NCBI GenBank assembly: GCA_003245715.1 | Contig: QKCJ01000054.1 | Coordinates: forward strand, 1-64,000 | Origin: a bacterium | GTDB lineage: Bacteria > Planctomycetota > SZUA-567 | Reading direction: 5' to 3' | Length of the DNA: 64,000 nucleotides | Shown here: piece after piece, positions 47,176-56,759 of the stretch | Layout: each line of letters opens with the position of its first letter | Position numbering within the stretch: position 1 is the first letter of the stretch | Translations under genes and position numbers: made by a program | Notes under the pieces: generated by a model | Seen by the model: only the letters and a program-made list of their open reading frames with translations | Databases searched by the model: none | Told to the model about the DNA's origin: nothing

Positions 47176-48215
47176 TGACTGACAAAGAATTGATTGCAAA
47201 ATCAGTCAGAGAAGCACGGATACTTATTGTTGATGATGATTCGGAGATGACTGCGCTTCTTGAGCATCATCTCAGTTCCAGTGGCTATGAGAATATTACT
47301 GTTACCCATAGCGGAACTGAAGCAATTGAGTTTATCAGTGAGAGGAAAAACAAACGTAACCCGTTTGATCTGGTGATACTTGACCTGTGTTTTCCCGGAA
47401 ATATTACTGGTGAGGATGTTTATAACTATATCAGTAAAAATGAAGATATTTCGATAATCATTGTCAGCGCGCTATCAGCCAAGGAAGATATCCGTGATGC
47501 GCTGCGGTCAAAGGTCGTCGACGAATATCTGGTAAAACCGGTTGATTTTGACATTCTGCGCCTGGTGATCGAGCGGTCACTGAGCCACCGGCTCTTTATT
47601 TCGCATCTGCAGGCCTCGCGTAACCGTAACCAGAAGATGTTCCTTAATATTCTGCAGGTTATGGCCAAGGTGCTGGAAGCCAAAGACAGCAATACCAGAA
47701 GCCATAGTGAAAATGTTGCCAAATACGCGCGGCAGATTGCCAAGAAAATCGGTTATACCGATCAGGAAATGGAAGCGATTCAGATTGCCGGTATTCTCCA
47801 TGATTTTGGCAAGATCGGTGTGGATGAGGCGCTCCTGCGAAAGCCCGGCAGCCTTACCCGCGATGAATATGAGAATATCAAGCAGCATCCGCTGATTGCC
47901 AGTATTATCCTTGAACCGCTTGACGAGCTTAAACTGGTTATCAAGGATATCCGCCACCATCATGAGCGTTATGACGGCTCAGGTTATCCGGATGGTCTGG
48001 TTGGCGGGGATATCCCCCTCGGCGCACGGATACTGTCAATTGCCGACTCTTATGACGCAATGACCAGCCGCCGGTCGTACCATGAACCTCTGGCGGCGCA
48101 AATAGCAATTGAGGAACTAAAACGCTGTGCCGGTTCCCAGTTTGACCCGGAACTGGTTATCATTTTTGAAGAGATAATCATGGGACCGCAGACAAAAATA
48201 TTTGATACCCTTTAG
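47175..48215 (+). CDS. Response regulator with HD-GYP domain, second copy
   Basis: The 346-residue product has a receiver (I-L-I-V-D-D-D, D-L-V-I-L-D-L-C-F-P with the phospho-Asp, L-V-K-P-V-D) and an HD-GYP domain with T-R-S-H-S-E-N-V, I-L-H-D-F-G-K-I-G, K-Q-H-P, H-H-E-R-Y-D-G-S-G-Y-P-D-G-L and I-A-D-S-Y-D-A-M-T-S, all residues for c-di-GMP hydrolysis. The receiver loop F-P-G-N-I-T-G-E-D differs from the usual P-x-M-D-G. A GTG at 47172 is possible, but ATG 47175 is preferred. It shares one base with argF and so seems translationally coupled to an arginine gene, an unusual neighbour. Confidence 0.92.
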   Translation: MTDKELIAKSVREARILIVDDDSEMTALLEHHLSSSGYENITVTHSGTEAIEFISERKNKRNPFDLVILDLCFPGNITGEDVYNYISKNEDISIIIVSALSAKEDIRDALRSKVVDEYLVKPVDFDILRLVIERSLSHRLFISHLQASRNRNQKMFLNILQVMAKVLEAKDSNTRSHSENVAKYARQIAKKIGYTDQEMEAIQIAGILHDFGKIGVDEALLRKPGSLTRDEYENIKQHPLIASIILEPLDELKLVIKDIRHHHERYDGSGYPDGLVGGDIPLGARILSIADSYDAMTSRRSYHEPLAAQIAIEELKRCAGSQFDPELVIIFEEIIMGPQTKIFDTL

Positions 48216-48281
48216 GGCTTTGCGGAATTTGCATGACTCTGCATTTTCTTCAACCGCTTGGAAGTAGAAAAAATCAGGATA

Positions 48282-49007
48282 ATGGCTAAAAAAAATAACG
48301 AACTTCGAGAAATTGCAATAACCAGAAATTTTACAGCTAATCCGGAAGGGTCTGTTCTTATATGCTGTGGTAATACCAGGGTTTTATGTACGGCAACGGT
48401 AGAAATGGGTGTTCCCCGTTTCCGCGAGGAGGTAGGCGGTGGCTGGGTGACGGCGGAGTATGGAATGTTGCCGCGCAGTACTAACAGTCGTATGAAGCGT
48501 GAAGCCAAATCCGGTCAGCAGAGTGGTCGGACGCTTGAAATTTCGCGATTGATTGGCCGGAGTATGCGTGCGGCGGTTAATCTTGCGGAACTTGGCAAGT
48601 ACACGATAACCCTTGATTGTGATGTGTTGCAGGCTGATGGGGGTACGCGTTGCGCAAGTATAACCGGTGCGATGGTGGCGCTTATTGACGCATTACGCTG
48701 GATGAAGAAGAATAATCTTATCGAGAAGCTGCCGGTGGTTGATCTTGTGGCGGCGGTAAGTGTTGGAATTATCGACGGCAAGCCGGTGCTTGATCTTTGT
48801 TACGAGCAGGACAGTAACGCCGAGGTTGATATGAACATTGTTATGACCGGCGGCGGGAAATACATCGAAATTCAGGGAACTGCCGAGGGTGAGCCGTTTA
48901 CTGAGCGTCAGTTAGATACTTTGCGCAAGCTTGCAGCTGGCGGAATTAAGGATCTGGTGGCTGCGCAGAGAAAAGCACTTCGCCTGAAAGCCGGGGAGCT
49001 TAAATAA
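48282..49007 (+). CDS. rph: Ribonuclease PH
   Basis: This phosphate-dependent exonuclease trims tRNA 3' ends. The blocks [47 protein letters not shown] and [14 protein letters not shown] are those of Rph, and [15 protein letters not shown] gives the catalytic acidic site. ATG 48282 with AGG just before it is preferred over a TTG at 48258. The length of 241 is normal. Its TAA overlaps the ATG of rdgB by one base; the rph-rdgB pair is common in bacteria. Confidence 0.94.
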   Translation: MAKKNNELREIAITRNFTANPEGSVLICCGNTRVLCTATVEMGVPRFREEVGGGWVTAEYGMLPRSTNSRMKREAKSGQQSGRTLEISRLIGRSMRAAVNLAELGKYTITLDCDVLQADGGTRCASITGAMVALIDALRWMKKNNLIEKLPVVDLVAAVSVGIIDGKPVLDLCYEQDSNAEVDMNIVMTGGGKYIEIQGTAEGEPFTERQLDTLRKLAAGGIKDLVAAQRKALRLKAGELK

Positions 49008-49600
49008 TGCCGAAGGTGGTTCTGGCGAGTCGCAACAAAAAAAAGCTTGCTGAATTGCAGGAAATTTTCAGCAGTTGCGGGCTTGAGTTGGTCAGTGCGC
49101 TTGATTATCCTGAGCTTGAGGATGTCGAAGAGACGGGATTTACATTTGCAGATAATGCTGCTCTGAAGGCTGAATATATTGTTAAAACCTTGAATTTGCC
49201 GGCTATTGCCGATGATTCGGGACTGGTTGTGGATGTCCTTGATGGTGCGCCGGGGGTACGGTCTGCGAGGTTTGCCGGTGAGGGGGCGAGTGACGCGGCT
49301 AATAATCTTTTGCTCCTTGATAAGCTCAGGGAAGTTGCGGATAAAGAGAGAACGGCCCGTTTTAAGTGCGTTATTGCTTTTGCCCGACCCGGAGAGGATA
49401 CCGTCTTTTTTGAGGGTGAGACGGAGGGGCTGATTCTGCAACAGGCGGCAGGCGAGGGCGGTTTTGGTTATGACCCGCTGTTTTATTCGCTCGAACTGAA
49501 TAAAAGTTTTGCCGAGGCGGCTGGCGCTGAAAAGAATTCAATCAGCCACAGGGGAAGGGCTGTTAATAAATTGATTAGTGTTATTAATGATTTGATTTAA
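49007..49600 (+). CDS. rdgB: XTP/dITP diphosphatase (RdgB/HAM1 family)
   Basis: The enzyme cleans the nucleotide pool of ITP, dITP and XTP. The 197-residue product begins V-L-A-S-R-N-K-K-K-L-A-E-L and has T-F-A-D-N-A-A-L-K-A, A-I-A-D-D-S-G-L-V-V-D-V-L, G-A-P-G-V-R-S-A-R-F-A-G, and the closing G-E-G-G-F-G-Y-D-P-L-F and S-H-R-G-R-A. All family motifs are present. It overlaps rph by one base. Confidence 0.95.
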   Translation: MPKVVLASRNKKKLAELQEIFSSCGLELVSALDYPELEDVEETGFTFADNAALKAEYIVKTLNLPAIADDSGLVVDVLDGAPGVRSARFAGEGASDAANNLLLLDKLREVADKERTARFKCVIAFARPGEDTVFFEGETEGLILQQAAGEGGFGYDPLFYSLELNKSFAEAAGAEKNSISHRGRAVNKLISVINDLI

Positions 49601-49610
49601 GGATAAGAAC

Positions 49611-50567
49611 ATGAGCTCGTATGCAGTAGGTATTGATCTGGGTGGGACTAACGCCCGTTGCGCATTGATTAACGACAAGCATGAGGTTCTGGCCCGCAAC
49701 CGTTGTTCAACTCCGGTGGCTGAAGGTTTTGAGGCGGTTATGCACGCATTGGCTGATCTGGTTAAGCAAACCTTGTCTGATGCCAATATTGAGCCGCTTG
49801 ATATACGTGGCTTGTGTGCGGCTTGTCCTGGTCCTCTTGATGGAGGTAAGGGTATTGTTATTGAAGCGCCCAACCTAAAATGGCGTAACGCTCCTGTCGC
49901 GCAGACGCTCTCCAGGCTTACCGGGATTCATTCAATACTTGAGAACGATGCTAATGCGGCCGGTTTTGGTGAATTCTGGGCGGGAGCCGGGCAGGGCTGT
50001 GACAGTATGATTATGATGACACTCGGTACCGGTGTTGGCGGCGCGGTTATTATTGATGGAAAACTTCGCCACGGTCCGAGCTGGACTGGCGGTGAGCTTG
50101 GCCATGTGGTTATTCAGGACGGTGGCAGGTTGTGCGGCTGCGGACAACGTGGCTGTATTGAAGCTTATTCATCTGCGACGGCTACTGTTGCGCGTTTTCG
50201 TGAAGGGTTGTCAATTGGCTGGCATAGTGTTCTCAGCGAGAAAGATCCTAATGAGATAACCTGCGCGGATATCTTTAATGCTGCTAAAGACGGTGATGAT
50301 CTGGCGCGCCACACTGTTGAGGGTACTGCCCGGTATATCGCAATTATGGGTTCTAACATGGCTAATCTTCTGAACCCTGACCGGATGGTTATCAGCGGGG
50401 GCATGATTCAGGCTGGTGATTTCCTCTTTGATATCATTAAAAAGGAATATCTCAAGCGTCCCTTTGAGACTCCGGTAAAGCATATGGAGATTATTCCGGC
50501 AAGCCTTGGCGAGGACGCTGGGGTTATTGGTGCGGCTGGCTGCGTTTTTGAATCAATGCTGCGTTAG
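49611..50567 (+). CDS. ROK-family sugar kinase, probably glucokinase
   Basis: The 318-residue product has the ROK phosphate loop G-I-D-L-G-G-T-N-A-R (7-16), E-N-D-A-N-A-A-G-F-G-E (about 104-114, catalytic Asp), T-L-G-T-G-V-G-G-A-V-I, G-E-L-G-H and the zinc motif C-G-C-G-Q-R-G-C-I-E. This suits bacterial glucokinases of the ROK group (GlkA type); other hexose or N-acetylhexosamine specificity cannot be excluded. It follows rdgB by ten bases, and a hairpin terminator stands after it. Confidence 0.9.
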   Translation: MSSYAVGIDLGGTNARCALINDKHEVLARNRCSTPVAEGFEAVMHALADLVKQTLSDANIEPLDIRGLCAACPGPLDGGKGIVIEAPNLKWRNAPVAQTLSRLTGIHSILENDANAAGFGEFWAGAGQGCDSMIMMTLGTGVGGAVIIDGKLRHGPSWTGGELGHVVIQDGGRLCGCGQRGCIEAYSSATATVARFREGLSIGWHSVLSEKDPNEITCADIFNAAKDGDDLARHTVEGTARYIAIMGSNMANLLNPDRMVISGGMIQAGDFLFDIIKKEYLKRPFETPVKHMEIIPASLGEDAGVIGAAGCVFESMLR

Positions 50568-50593
50568 CACTTTCTGCAACAATTTCAAGACCG

Positions 50594-50624
50594 CCAGATG
50601 CTGCTTATGCATCTGGTGTGTTTA
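50594..50624 (+). terminator. Terminator after the ROK kinase gene
   Basis: CCAGATGC (50594-50601) and GCATCTGG (50609-50616) make a perfect eight-base stem followed by TGTGTTTATT. It closes the arg-rph-rdgB-ROK run before lepA, although read-through is possible since lepA starts only 30 bases later. Confidence 0.65.
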
Positions 50625-50653
50625 TTATAAAGGCGAGGTAATACTAAAACAAA

Positions 50654-52447
50654 ATGAAGACCGCAAATATTCGAAATTTCAGCATTATCGCTCATATCGA
50701 CCATGGCAAGAGTACACTTGCTGACCGGATGTTGCTTGAGACGGGTATGGTTGCTGAGCGAGAATTTCGTGAACAGCTTCTCGATGACATGGATATTGAG
50801 CGTGAGCGCGGCATCACCATTAAAGCGCGTTCGGTGGCGATGAATTACAAACAGGGCAATGAAGATTACCTGCTTAATCTGATTGATACGCCCGGACACG
50901 TTGACTTTACTTATGAAGTTTCGCGTTCACTTGCGGCTTGCGAGGGGGCTTTGCTGGTTGTGGATGCTTCGCAGGGAATCGAGGCGCAGACCATTGCTAA
51001 TGCTTATCTGGCAATTGAGCATGATCTGCGGATTATTCCGGTTGTCAACAAGATTGACCTGCCGCATGCGATGCCTGATGATATCCGTGATGAACTGGTG
51101 GATTTTCTTGGTTGTGATCCGGATGAAGTGATCTTTACCAGCGCCAAGACCGGGCAGGGGATCAAGGAAGTTCTTGCGGCGATTGTGCGTGATATACCCC
51201 CGCCTCCCGGTGACGAAAATGCAACTTTGCGCAGCCTGATTTTTGATTCGGTATATGATGATTACCGTGGTGTGATTACCCATATCCGGGTAATTGACGG
51301 CAGTGTTAAAAAAGGTGATATGGTAAAGATGGTTGCCAGTGGGGTCGCCTATGAAATAACTGAGATCGGCACCTTTGTTCCGGCGATGAAGCCTTGCCGG
51401 GAGCTTACTACTGGGCAGGTTGGCTATGTTGTCGGTAATCTCAAGGACCTGCGCTCGGTCAAGGTTGGCGATACCCTATGTCCGGATAAAACGGAGGTTG
51501 TGCCGCTTGAGGGGTATGAAGAACCCAAGAGTATGGTCTATTGCGGGCTTTATCCCTCATCTTCCGAGAACTTTGAAAATCTGCGCCGGGCTCTTGAGAA
51601 GCTTTCTCTCAATGACTCATCCTTTACTTTTGAGCCCGAGACCTCGCAGGCTCTTGGCTTTGGCTACCGTTGTGGCTTTCTTGGAATGCTTCACATGGAG
51701 ATCATTCATGAGCGCCTTGAACGCGAGAGTGATCTTGACCTGGTCATGACTGCTCCTAATGTTACCTACAAGGTTGTACTCGGCAACGGCGAGACTATTG
51801 ATGTGCATAGTGCGGCGGATGTTCCGGATGCTTCGGCGATTAATGATTTTCTTGAACCGATTGTCAAGTTACAGGTAATGGTTCCCAAGGAATTTGTCGG
51901 TACGATCATGACCCTTGTTGAGGAGCGCCGCGGTATCTATAAAGGCCTTGAATATATCGGCGCACACCGGGCGCTGATTAATTATGAAATACCTTTCGCT
52001 GAAATTGTCTACGATTTCTATGACGTGCTTAAGAGTTCAACGCGCGGTTATGGAACGATGGATTATGAAATTTTGCGCTATCAGTCTGAAGATCTCTGCA
52101 AGATGGATATACTTGTACACCAGATACCGGTTGATGCGCTTTCTGTGGTCTGTCTTAAGTCGCAGGCACAGAGACGGGGCAGGGCTGTTCTGCAGAAACT
52201 GCGTCAGGAAATACCTCGTCATATGTTTCAGGTTGCGCTTCAGGCCGCGGTTGGTGCGAAGGTTCTTGCCCGCGAAAACATAGCCCCCTACCGTAAAAAT
52301 GTTACTGCCAAGTGTTATGGTGGTGATATTACCCGTAAGCGTAAACTGCTTGAGAAGCAGAAAGAGGGAAAGAAACGTATGCGTACGGTCGGTAATGTAA
52401 CTGTTCCGCAGAAAGCGTTTCTTGCTGTTCTTAATACCAAGGACTGA
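50654..52447 (+). CDS. lepA: Elongation factor 4 (LepA)
   Basis: The ribosome-bound GTPase LepA. The 597-residue product has the G1 motif A-H-I-D-H-G-K-S-T-L-A-D-R (13-25), I-E-R-E-R-G-I-T-I-K-A, D-T-P-G-H-V-D-F, N-K-I-D-L-P (specific for LepA), and the C-terminal Y-G-G-D-I-T-R-K-R-K-L-L-E-K-Q-K-E-G-K-K-R-M block unique to EF4. The length is normal. The ribosome site is poor (GAGGT about 15 bases upstream). Its TGA is directly followed by the stop of the convergent kinase gene. Confidence 0.97.
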   Translation: MKTANIRNFSIIAHIDHGKSTLADRMLLETGMVAEREFREQLLDDMDIERERGITIKARSVAMNYKQGNEDYLLNLIDTPGHVDFTYEVSRSLAACEGALLVVDASQGIEAQTIANAYLAIEHDLRIIPVVNKIDLPHAMPDDIRDELVDFLGCDPDEVIFTSAKTGQGIKEVLAAIVRDIPPPPGDENATLRSLIFDSVYDDYRGVITHIRVIDGSVKKGDMVKMVASGVAYEITEIGTFVPAMKPCRELTTGQVGYVVGNLKDLRSVKVGDTLCPDKTEVVPLEGYEEPKSMVYCGLYPSSSENFENLRRALEKLSLNDSSFTFEPETSQALGFGYRCGFLGMLHMEIIHERLERESDLDLVMTAPNVTYKVVLGNGETIDVHSAADVPDASAINDFLEPIVKLQVMVPKEFVGTIMTLVEERRGIYKGLEYIGAHRALINYEIPFAEIVYDFYDVLKSSTRGYGTMDYEILRYQSEDLCKMDILVHQIPVDALSVVCLKSQAQRRGRAVLQKLRQEIPRHMFQVALQAAVGAKVLARENIAPYRKNVTAKCYGGDITRKRKLLEKQKEGKKRMRTVGNVTVPQKAFLAVLNTKD

Positions 52448-55400
52448 TTACTGCTGCTCTCTCAGATTCAGCCAGTGTACTCTTACTTTTTCAAAAAATG
52501 CCGATGCTGCTTCTATCAGCTTCGGTATTTTTGTATAATCTTTATTCTGGCTCAGGCGGTTGATTTTTTTAAATGCCTGATGCAGGTTATCAAGACCCAT
52601 GTAGCCTGTACCGCTTTTAAGCTGATGTGAGATTTTCTGGATCTTATCAAAATCCTTGACCTTTAGACAATATTCAATTTCGTGAAGCATCTTTGCCGAA
52701 TCATTCATAAACATATCAAAAGCCTGTTCGGCTAGTTCCGTTTTGCCAAGGAAGTAGCGTTGTATTGTGCTTTGAGATGGCAATTGCGCGGGCAGTTGGG
52801 AGTTTATGTCTAACAGGAATTCTTCTGCGTCATCATTGACAGGTTTTGCCGCGCCGGTATTTGGCGTTTTACTTTCCCTCTTAACAGGCGTGGGCGTGTC
52901 GGTTGTTGTTTCCTGCGCGGAATTGTCTGAGCGGGGCAGCCATTTATCAAGCATTGTTATGAATGAGTCGCGGGTAAAGGGCTTGTTCATGAAATCATTT
53001 ATCCCTGATGCGGAGCCTTCCTTAATGACTTCATCAGTAAGATTGGCGGTCATGCCGACAATTGGGGTATTGTTATTGATAATGTCTTTGCGTATGTGTG
53101 CGGCAACTGAGTAGCCGTTGGAATCTGGAAGTTGGATATCGGTGAGGATCAGGTCATATTTATTTATGGCTGAAAGCTGTATCGCTTCTTCAGCGCTGGT
53201 TGTACTCTCAAGTTCGTGTCCGGCTGCAAGAATAAAGGCTTCGATAATTTTACTGTTAACAACATAGTCCTCAATTAACAGGATTAAATGTTTCTTTGTG
53301 TTAATTTTGACGGGTTTGATTTTGCTGTCAGTAATCTCGAGATTATCAACCTGAATGTGTTTGAGGTTGAGTATAACGGTAAATATTGTCCCCTGACCGG
53401 GAGTACTCTGTAGCTTGATGTCGCCTCCCATTAGCCTTGTAAGATTAAGGGCAATTGTTGTTCCAAGCCCTGAACCGCCGAAATCACGGGAAATAGTCGG
53501 GTCTGCCTGCTGGAAGCTTTTGAAAATTTCCTGTTGCTGTTCAGGCGCAATGCCGATTCCGGTGTCGATAATTGAAAATTCAAGTGTATCTGTTCCGTCC
53601 TGATTCTCCGCACTTACCCGCAGGGTTACCGAACCTTTTAAGGTGAATTTAATTGCATTGGACAACAGGTTGAGAATCGTCTGCTTGATTCTCAGAGGGT
53701 CGCCATAGTAGGTCTGTTCAACACTGCTGGCAATATTCATATAAAAATAGATTTCATTGTTTCTAGCGAGGACTTCGGCAGTTGCTCCAATTTCGTTTAA
53801 AAGTTTCCGTAGGTCGAATATTTCATTGTTAATGGTTAATTTGCCAGCTTCAACTTTTGCATTGTCAAGGAGGTCATTCACCAGATTTATAAGATGCCGG
53901 GATTCAACATTAATGCCTTCGATCCATTTGTCGTGTGCGGTAGCTCTGGGATCTGTCATCAGTAATTCAGAGAACCCCATAATCGCAGTCAACGGTGTTC
54001 TCAATTCGTGTGAGACGTTATTGATAAATTCGGTTTTGACGCGGCTATTATGTTCGGCTTCATTCTTGGAGCGGAGTAACCGCTCTTCGGCAATCTTCAT
54101 ATCCGAAATATCATGGATTACTGATTGTAATACAGAGCGTCCCTGAACCTGGGTTATTGTTGAACTTATTGTAACCGGTATCCTTTTTCCCTTTACATCG
54201 ATAATTTCAGATTCTGTTGAAAAAGATTCAGTCTTTACCTGTTTTTCCAGAAGGTATTGATAGAGGTCTTCAGGCGGGAAAATCGTCTCATACGGCTGCC
54301 CGATAAGTGAAGAGTGCGAGCGTTTGGTTAATTTGGCAAGGGAATGGTTGCAATTAAGGATCAATCTGGTTTGTGGATCACACCAGACGATTGCGTCAAT
54401 TGAGGTCTCGAAAATTAATTTGAAGCGCTGGTTGCTGATTGACAATTCATGCTCATCACGTTCCAGGCGCTCAAGCATACGGTTGAGGGCATTTGAAAAA
54501 GCACCAATTTCATCCCGGTCATTATTGAATTCGATTCTTTTGGTTATGTCGCCAGTAAGTGAGATTGAGCTGATACACAAAAGCATTGAACGGATACGGC
54601 TGAGTATGGAGTGTTCAAGGAAGAAGAATATCATGACAATGTTAATCAGGATAAATGCGGCGATAACCAGAATGAAATTATAGAACGCTGTCATGCCACG
54701 GGTGTATACGGTCCGGTCCTGCTGTGCCAAAAGCCAGAAAGCAGGGGTGTTATTGATATCTCGGTAAAGTACAGCGCAGTAGTTCTTGTTATCCTCAGTA
54801 AAGACGTGGATATTGTTGTCCAGAAGGCTGGAGTTCATTTCATATTGCTTTGCCGGCATTTGGTCTGCGTCATTTATATTGATTATCTTGTAATTTTTCC
54901 ATATATCTGTCTTGAGTACGCAGGAAAGGCAATGCCCTGTTCTTGAGCCTATAACCAGAATGCCGGTAGGTTTATTATCCTGGAAATTTTTAAAGATCGG
55001 ATTGCAGGAGATAAATAAAATATTATCACCGGTACAGAGAAATCCTGATACCGGCTCTCCTTTTAAGGCTCTTTCGGCGTAACCTTCCTCAATAATACGT
55101 AATCGTGGAATTGGTGAGGTGGGAAATGTCTGGTTAGTCTTGTGGTTGTAATTTGCTTCATACAGGGGCGCCAGATTGGAATTAAGAATTAGGGCGTAGT
55201 CAACTGTTTGGGTGTTGCCGAAAATCTTAGGGATAAAAGTTTTTTCGATATAATCATTATTTGGTGTGACGGTGTAGTTGTATAAGCCGTCGCAGATACT
55301 CCAGCTTTTGGCAAAGTTTCTTACTGTGTTAAGGTAATTGGAAATCTGTTCCTGGCCATAATAGGCCAGGTTTTCGACTTCCTTTGTTTCGTATTTATTG

Positions 55401-55501
55401 ATTGCGGAGTTTATCATCGAATATGATATGATGATAAAGCCTGTCGTCAGAAACAGGTAGATGCTCAGAAATAAAAGTAACGCTTTAGACCTGAGTTTCA
55501 T
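52448..55501 (-). CDS. Membrane hybrid histidine kinase with CHASE4-like sensor, HAMP, PAS, REC, HPt
   Basis: Membrane segments lie at about 7-29 and 272-295. The part between them (E-T-K-E-V-E-N-L-A-Y-Y-G then N-Y-L-N-T-V-R-N-F-A-K-S-W-S-I-C-D-G) is CHASE4-like and faces the periplasm. A HAMP segment (about 297-350), a PAS domain (about 362-480), HisKA (NNVSHELRTPLTAIMGFS, His near 497), HATPase (N-A-I-K-F-T, D-T-G-I-G-I-A, G-G-S-G-L-G-T-T-I), one receiver (L-I-L-T-D-I-Q-L-P-D-S-N-G, Asp near 787) and an HPt domain (S-H-Q-L-K-S-G-T-G-Y-M-G, His near 960) follow. All relay residues are present. No partner regulator adjoins it; its stop codon abuts that of lepA. Confidence 0.92.
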   Translation of the reverse strand: MKLRSKALLLFLSIYLFLTTGFIIISYSMINSAINKYETKEVENLAYYGQEQISNYLNTVRNFAKSWSICDGLYNYTVTPNNDYIEKTFIPKIFGNTQTVDYALILNSNLAPLYEANYNHKTNQTFPTSPIPRLRIIEEGYAERALKGEPVSGFLCTGDNILFISCNPIFKNFQDNKPTGILVIGSRTGHCLSCVLKTDIWKNYKIININDADQMPAKQYEMNSSLLDNNIHVFTEDNKNYCAVLYRDINNTPAFWLLAQQDRTVYTRGMTAFYNFILVIAAFILINIVMIFFFLEHSILSRIRSMLLCISSISLTGDITKRIEFNNDRDEIGAFSNALNRMLERLERDEHELSISNQRFKLIFETSIDAIVWCDPQTRLILNCNHSLAKLTKRSHSSLIGQPYETIFPPEDLYQYLLEKQVKTESFSTESEIIDVKGKRIPVTISSTITQVQGRSVLQSVIHDISDMKIAEERLLRSKNEAEHNSRVKTEFINNVSHELRTPLTAIMGFSELLMTDPRATAHDKWIEGINVESRHLINLVNDLLDNAKVEAGKLTINNEIFDLRKLLNEIGATAEVLARNNEIYFYMNIASSVEQTYYGDPLRIKQTILNLLSNAIKFTLKGSVTLRVSAENQDGTDTLEFSIIDTGIGIAPEQQQEIFKSFQQADPTISRDFGGSGLGTTIALNLTRLMGGDIKLQSTPGQGTIFTVILNLKHIQVDNLEITDSKIKPVKINTKKHLILLIEDYVVNSKIIEAFILAAGHELESTTSAEEAIQLSAINKYDLILTDIQLPDSNGYSVAAHIRKDIINNNTPIVGMTANLTDEVIKEGSASGINDFMNKPFTRDSFITMLDKWLPRSDNSAQETTTDTPTPVKRESKTPNTGAAKPVNDDAEEFLLDINSQLPAQLPSQSTIQRYFLGKTELAEQAFDMFMNDSAKMLHEIEYCLKVKDFDKIQKISHQLKSGTGYMGLDNLHQAFKKINRLSQNKDYTKIPKLIEAASAFFEKVRVHWLNLREQQ

Positions 55502-55535
55502 TTACACCCGCCTCTCACATACAACGCTCATTGTA

Positions 55536-56723
55536 TCAAGTATGGTAGTCCGCATTGATCTTAACGTAATCATACGAGAAGTCGCAAGTATAGAATATTG
55601 CACCTGCTGCCCCGCAGTTAAGATTAATTATAATCTCTACGGTTTTTTTCGCCATCTTTTTTGATAAAGAAGCCGCGTTGAATTTTGCCGGCGTTCCCTT
55701 TTTATAAATCATCTCGCCACAGAGTGAAATATCAGTTTTCTCTTCAATCATAAAGCAACCGCTTCTTCCGGTTGCGGCAATGATTCGTCCCCAGTTGGGG
55801 TCATTGCCGAACATTGCGGTTTTTACCAGCGGGCTTTCGGCTACCGTCTTGGCAACCTTTTCTGCATCTTTTTTGCTTTTGGCGTTATTAACCACAACCT
55901 TCACCAGCTTGGTCGCGCCTTCGCCGTCGCGGGCAATCTGCTCCGCGAGTGAGATGCAGACGTCTTTTAGCGCCTGGGCAAACTCATCATAATCCTTGCC
56001 GTTTGGCTTACTGATTATTTTATTTCCGGCTTTGCCGCTAGACATAACAATAACAGTGTCATTGGTCGAGGTGTCGCCGTCTACAGTAACGCAGTTGAAA
56101 GAAACATTAACCGCGTCTGTCAGAGCCTTCTGTAGAACTGCTGGTGTTATCGCAATATCTGTTACAATGTAGCCAAGCATGGTTGCCATATTCGGGGCAA
56201 TCATGCCGCTGCCTTTGCAGGCTCCGGCTATCAGTCCGCCACAGGCTTTGGCGGAGGCGATTTTCTTGACCAGATCGGTAGTCAGGATGGCATTAGCGAA
56301 GTCTGCGCCGTTGCTGCCTTTCTGTTTGGCGATCATTTCGATACCGCCGCGAACTTTATCCATCGGCAGCTGCTCTCCGATAATCCCTGTAGAGCAGACC
56401 AGCACTTCATGCTTCTTGCAGCCGATTAAATCCGCTAGTAAGCGTGCGCTTTCGTTAGTATTATTGATACCTTCCTTACCGGTACAGGCGTTGGCGTTAC
56501 CGGCATTTACCAGCATGGCTTTGCTGAGCCCGTTTGATTTTTTTAGTGCGGCTTTTGAGAATTTAACCGGAGCCGCAGCTACTTTATTCTTGGTAAAACA
56601 GGCAGCAGTAGCGTAGGGCTCATCGGCGATAATGGCTGCCATATCAGCCTTGCCGGATTTTTTTATTCCAGCGGTTACTGCCTTGAAGGAAAACCCCTTT
56701 ACTTTATCCAATATATTTTTCAT
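55536..56723 (-). CDS. argJ: Glutamate N-acetyltransferase ArgJ
   Basis: ArgJ moves the acetyl group from N-acetylornithine to glutamate, closing the acetyl cycle of arginine synthesis, and may be bifunctional. The precursor cuts itself at A-T-M-L-G in G-M-I-A-P-N-M-A-T-M-L-G-Y, with Thr181 as the new N-terminal nucleophile. V-N-A-G-N-A-N-A-C-T-G (72-82), S-T-G-I-I-G (111-116) and D-G-D-T-S-T-N-D-T are further family blocks, and F-G-N-D-P-N-W-G-R closes the active site. AAGGT lies before the ATG. It is about 11 kb from argBDF on the opposite strand, and argC is not in the window. Confidence 0.95.
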   Translation of the reverse strand: MKNILDKVKGFSFKAVTAGIKKSGKADMAAIIADEPYATAACFTKNKVAAAPVKFSKAALKKSNGLSKAMLVNAGNANACTGKEGINNTNESARLLADLIGCKKHEVLVCSTGIIGEQLPMDKVRGGIEMIAKQKGSNGADFANAILTTDLVKKIASAKACGGLIAGACKGSGMIAPNMATMLGYIVTDIAITPAVLQKALTDAVNVSFNCVTVDGDTSTNDTVIVMSSGKAGNKIISKPNGKDYDEFAQALKDVCISLAEQIARDGEGATKLVKVVVNNAKSKKDAEKVAKTVAESPLVKTAMFGNDPNWGRIIAATGRSGCFMIEEKTDISLCGEMIYKKGTPAKFNAASLSKKMAKKTVEIIINLNCGAAGAIFYTCDFSYDYVKINADYHT

Positions 56724-56759
56724 TTTATCAAACCTTGTAAAAAAGGATTATAACTTAAG

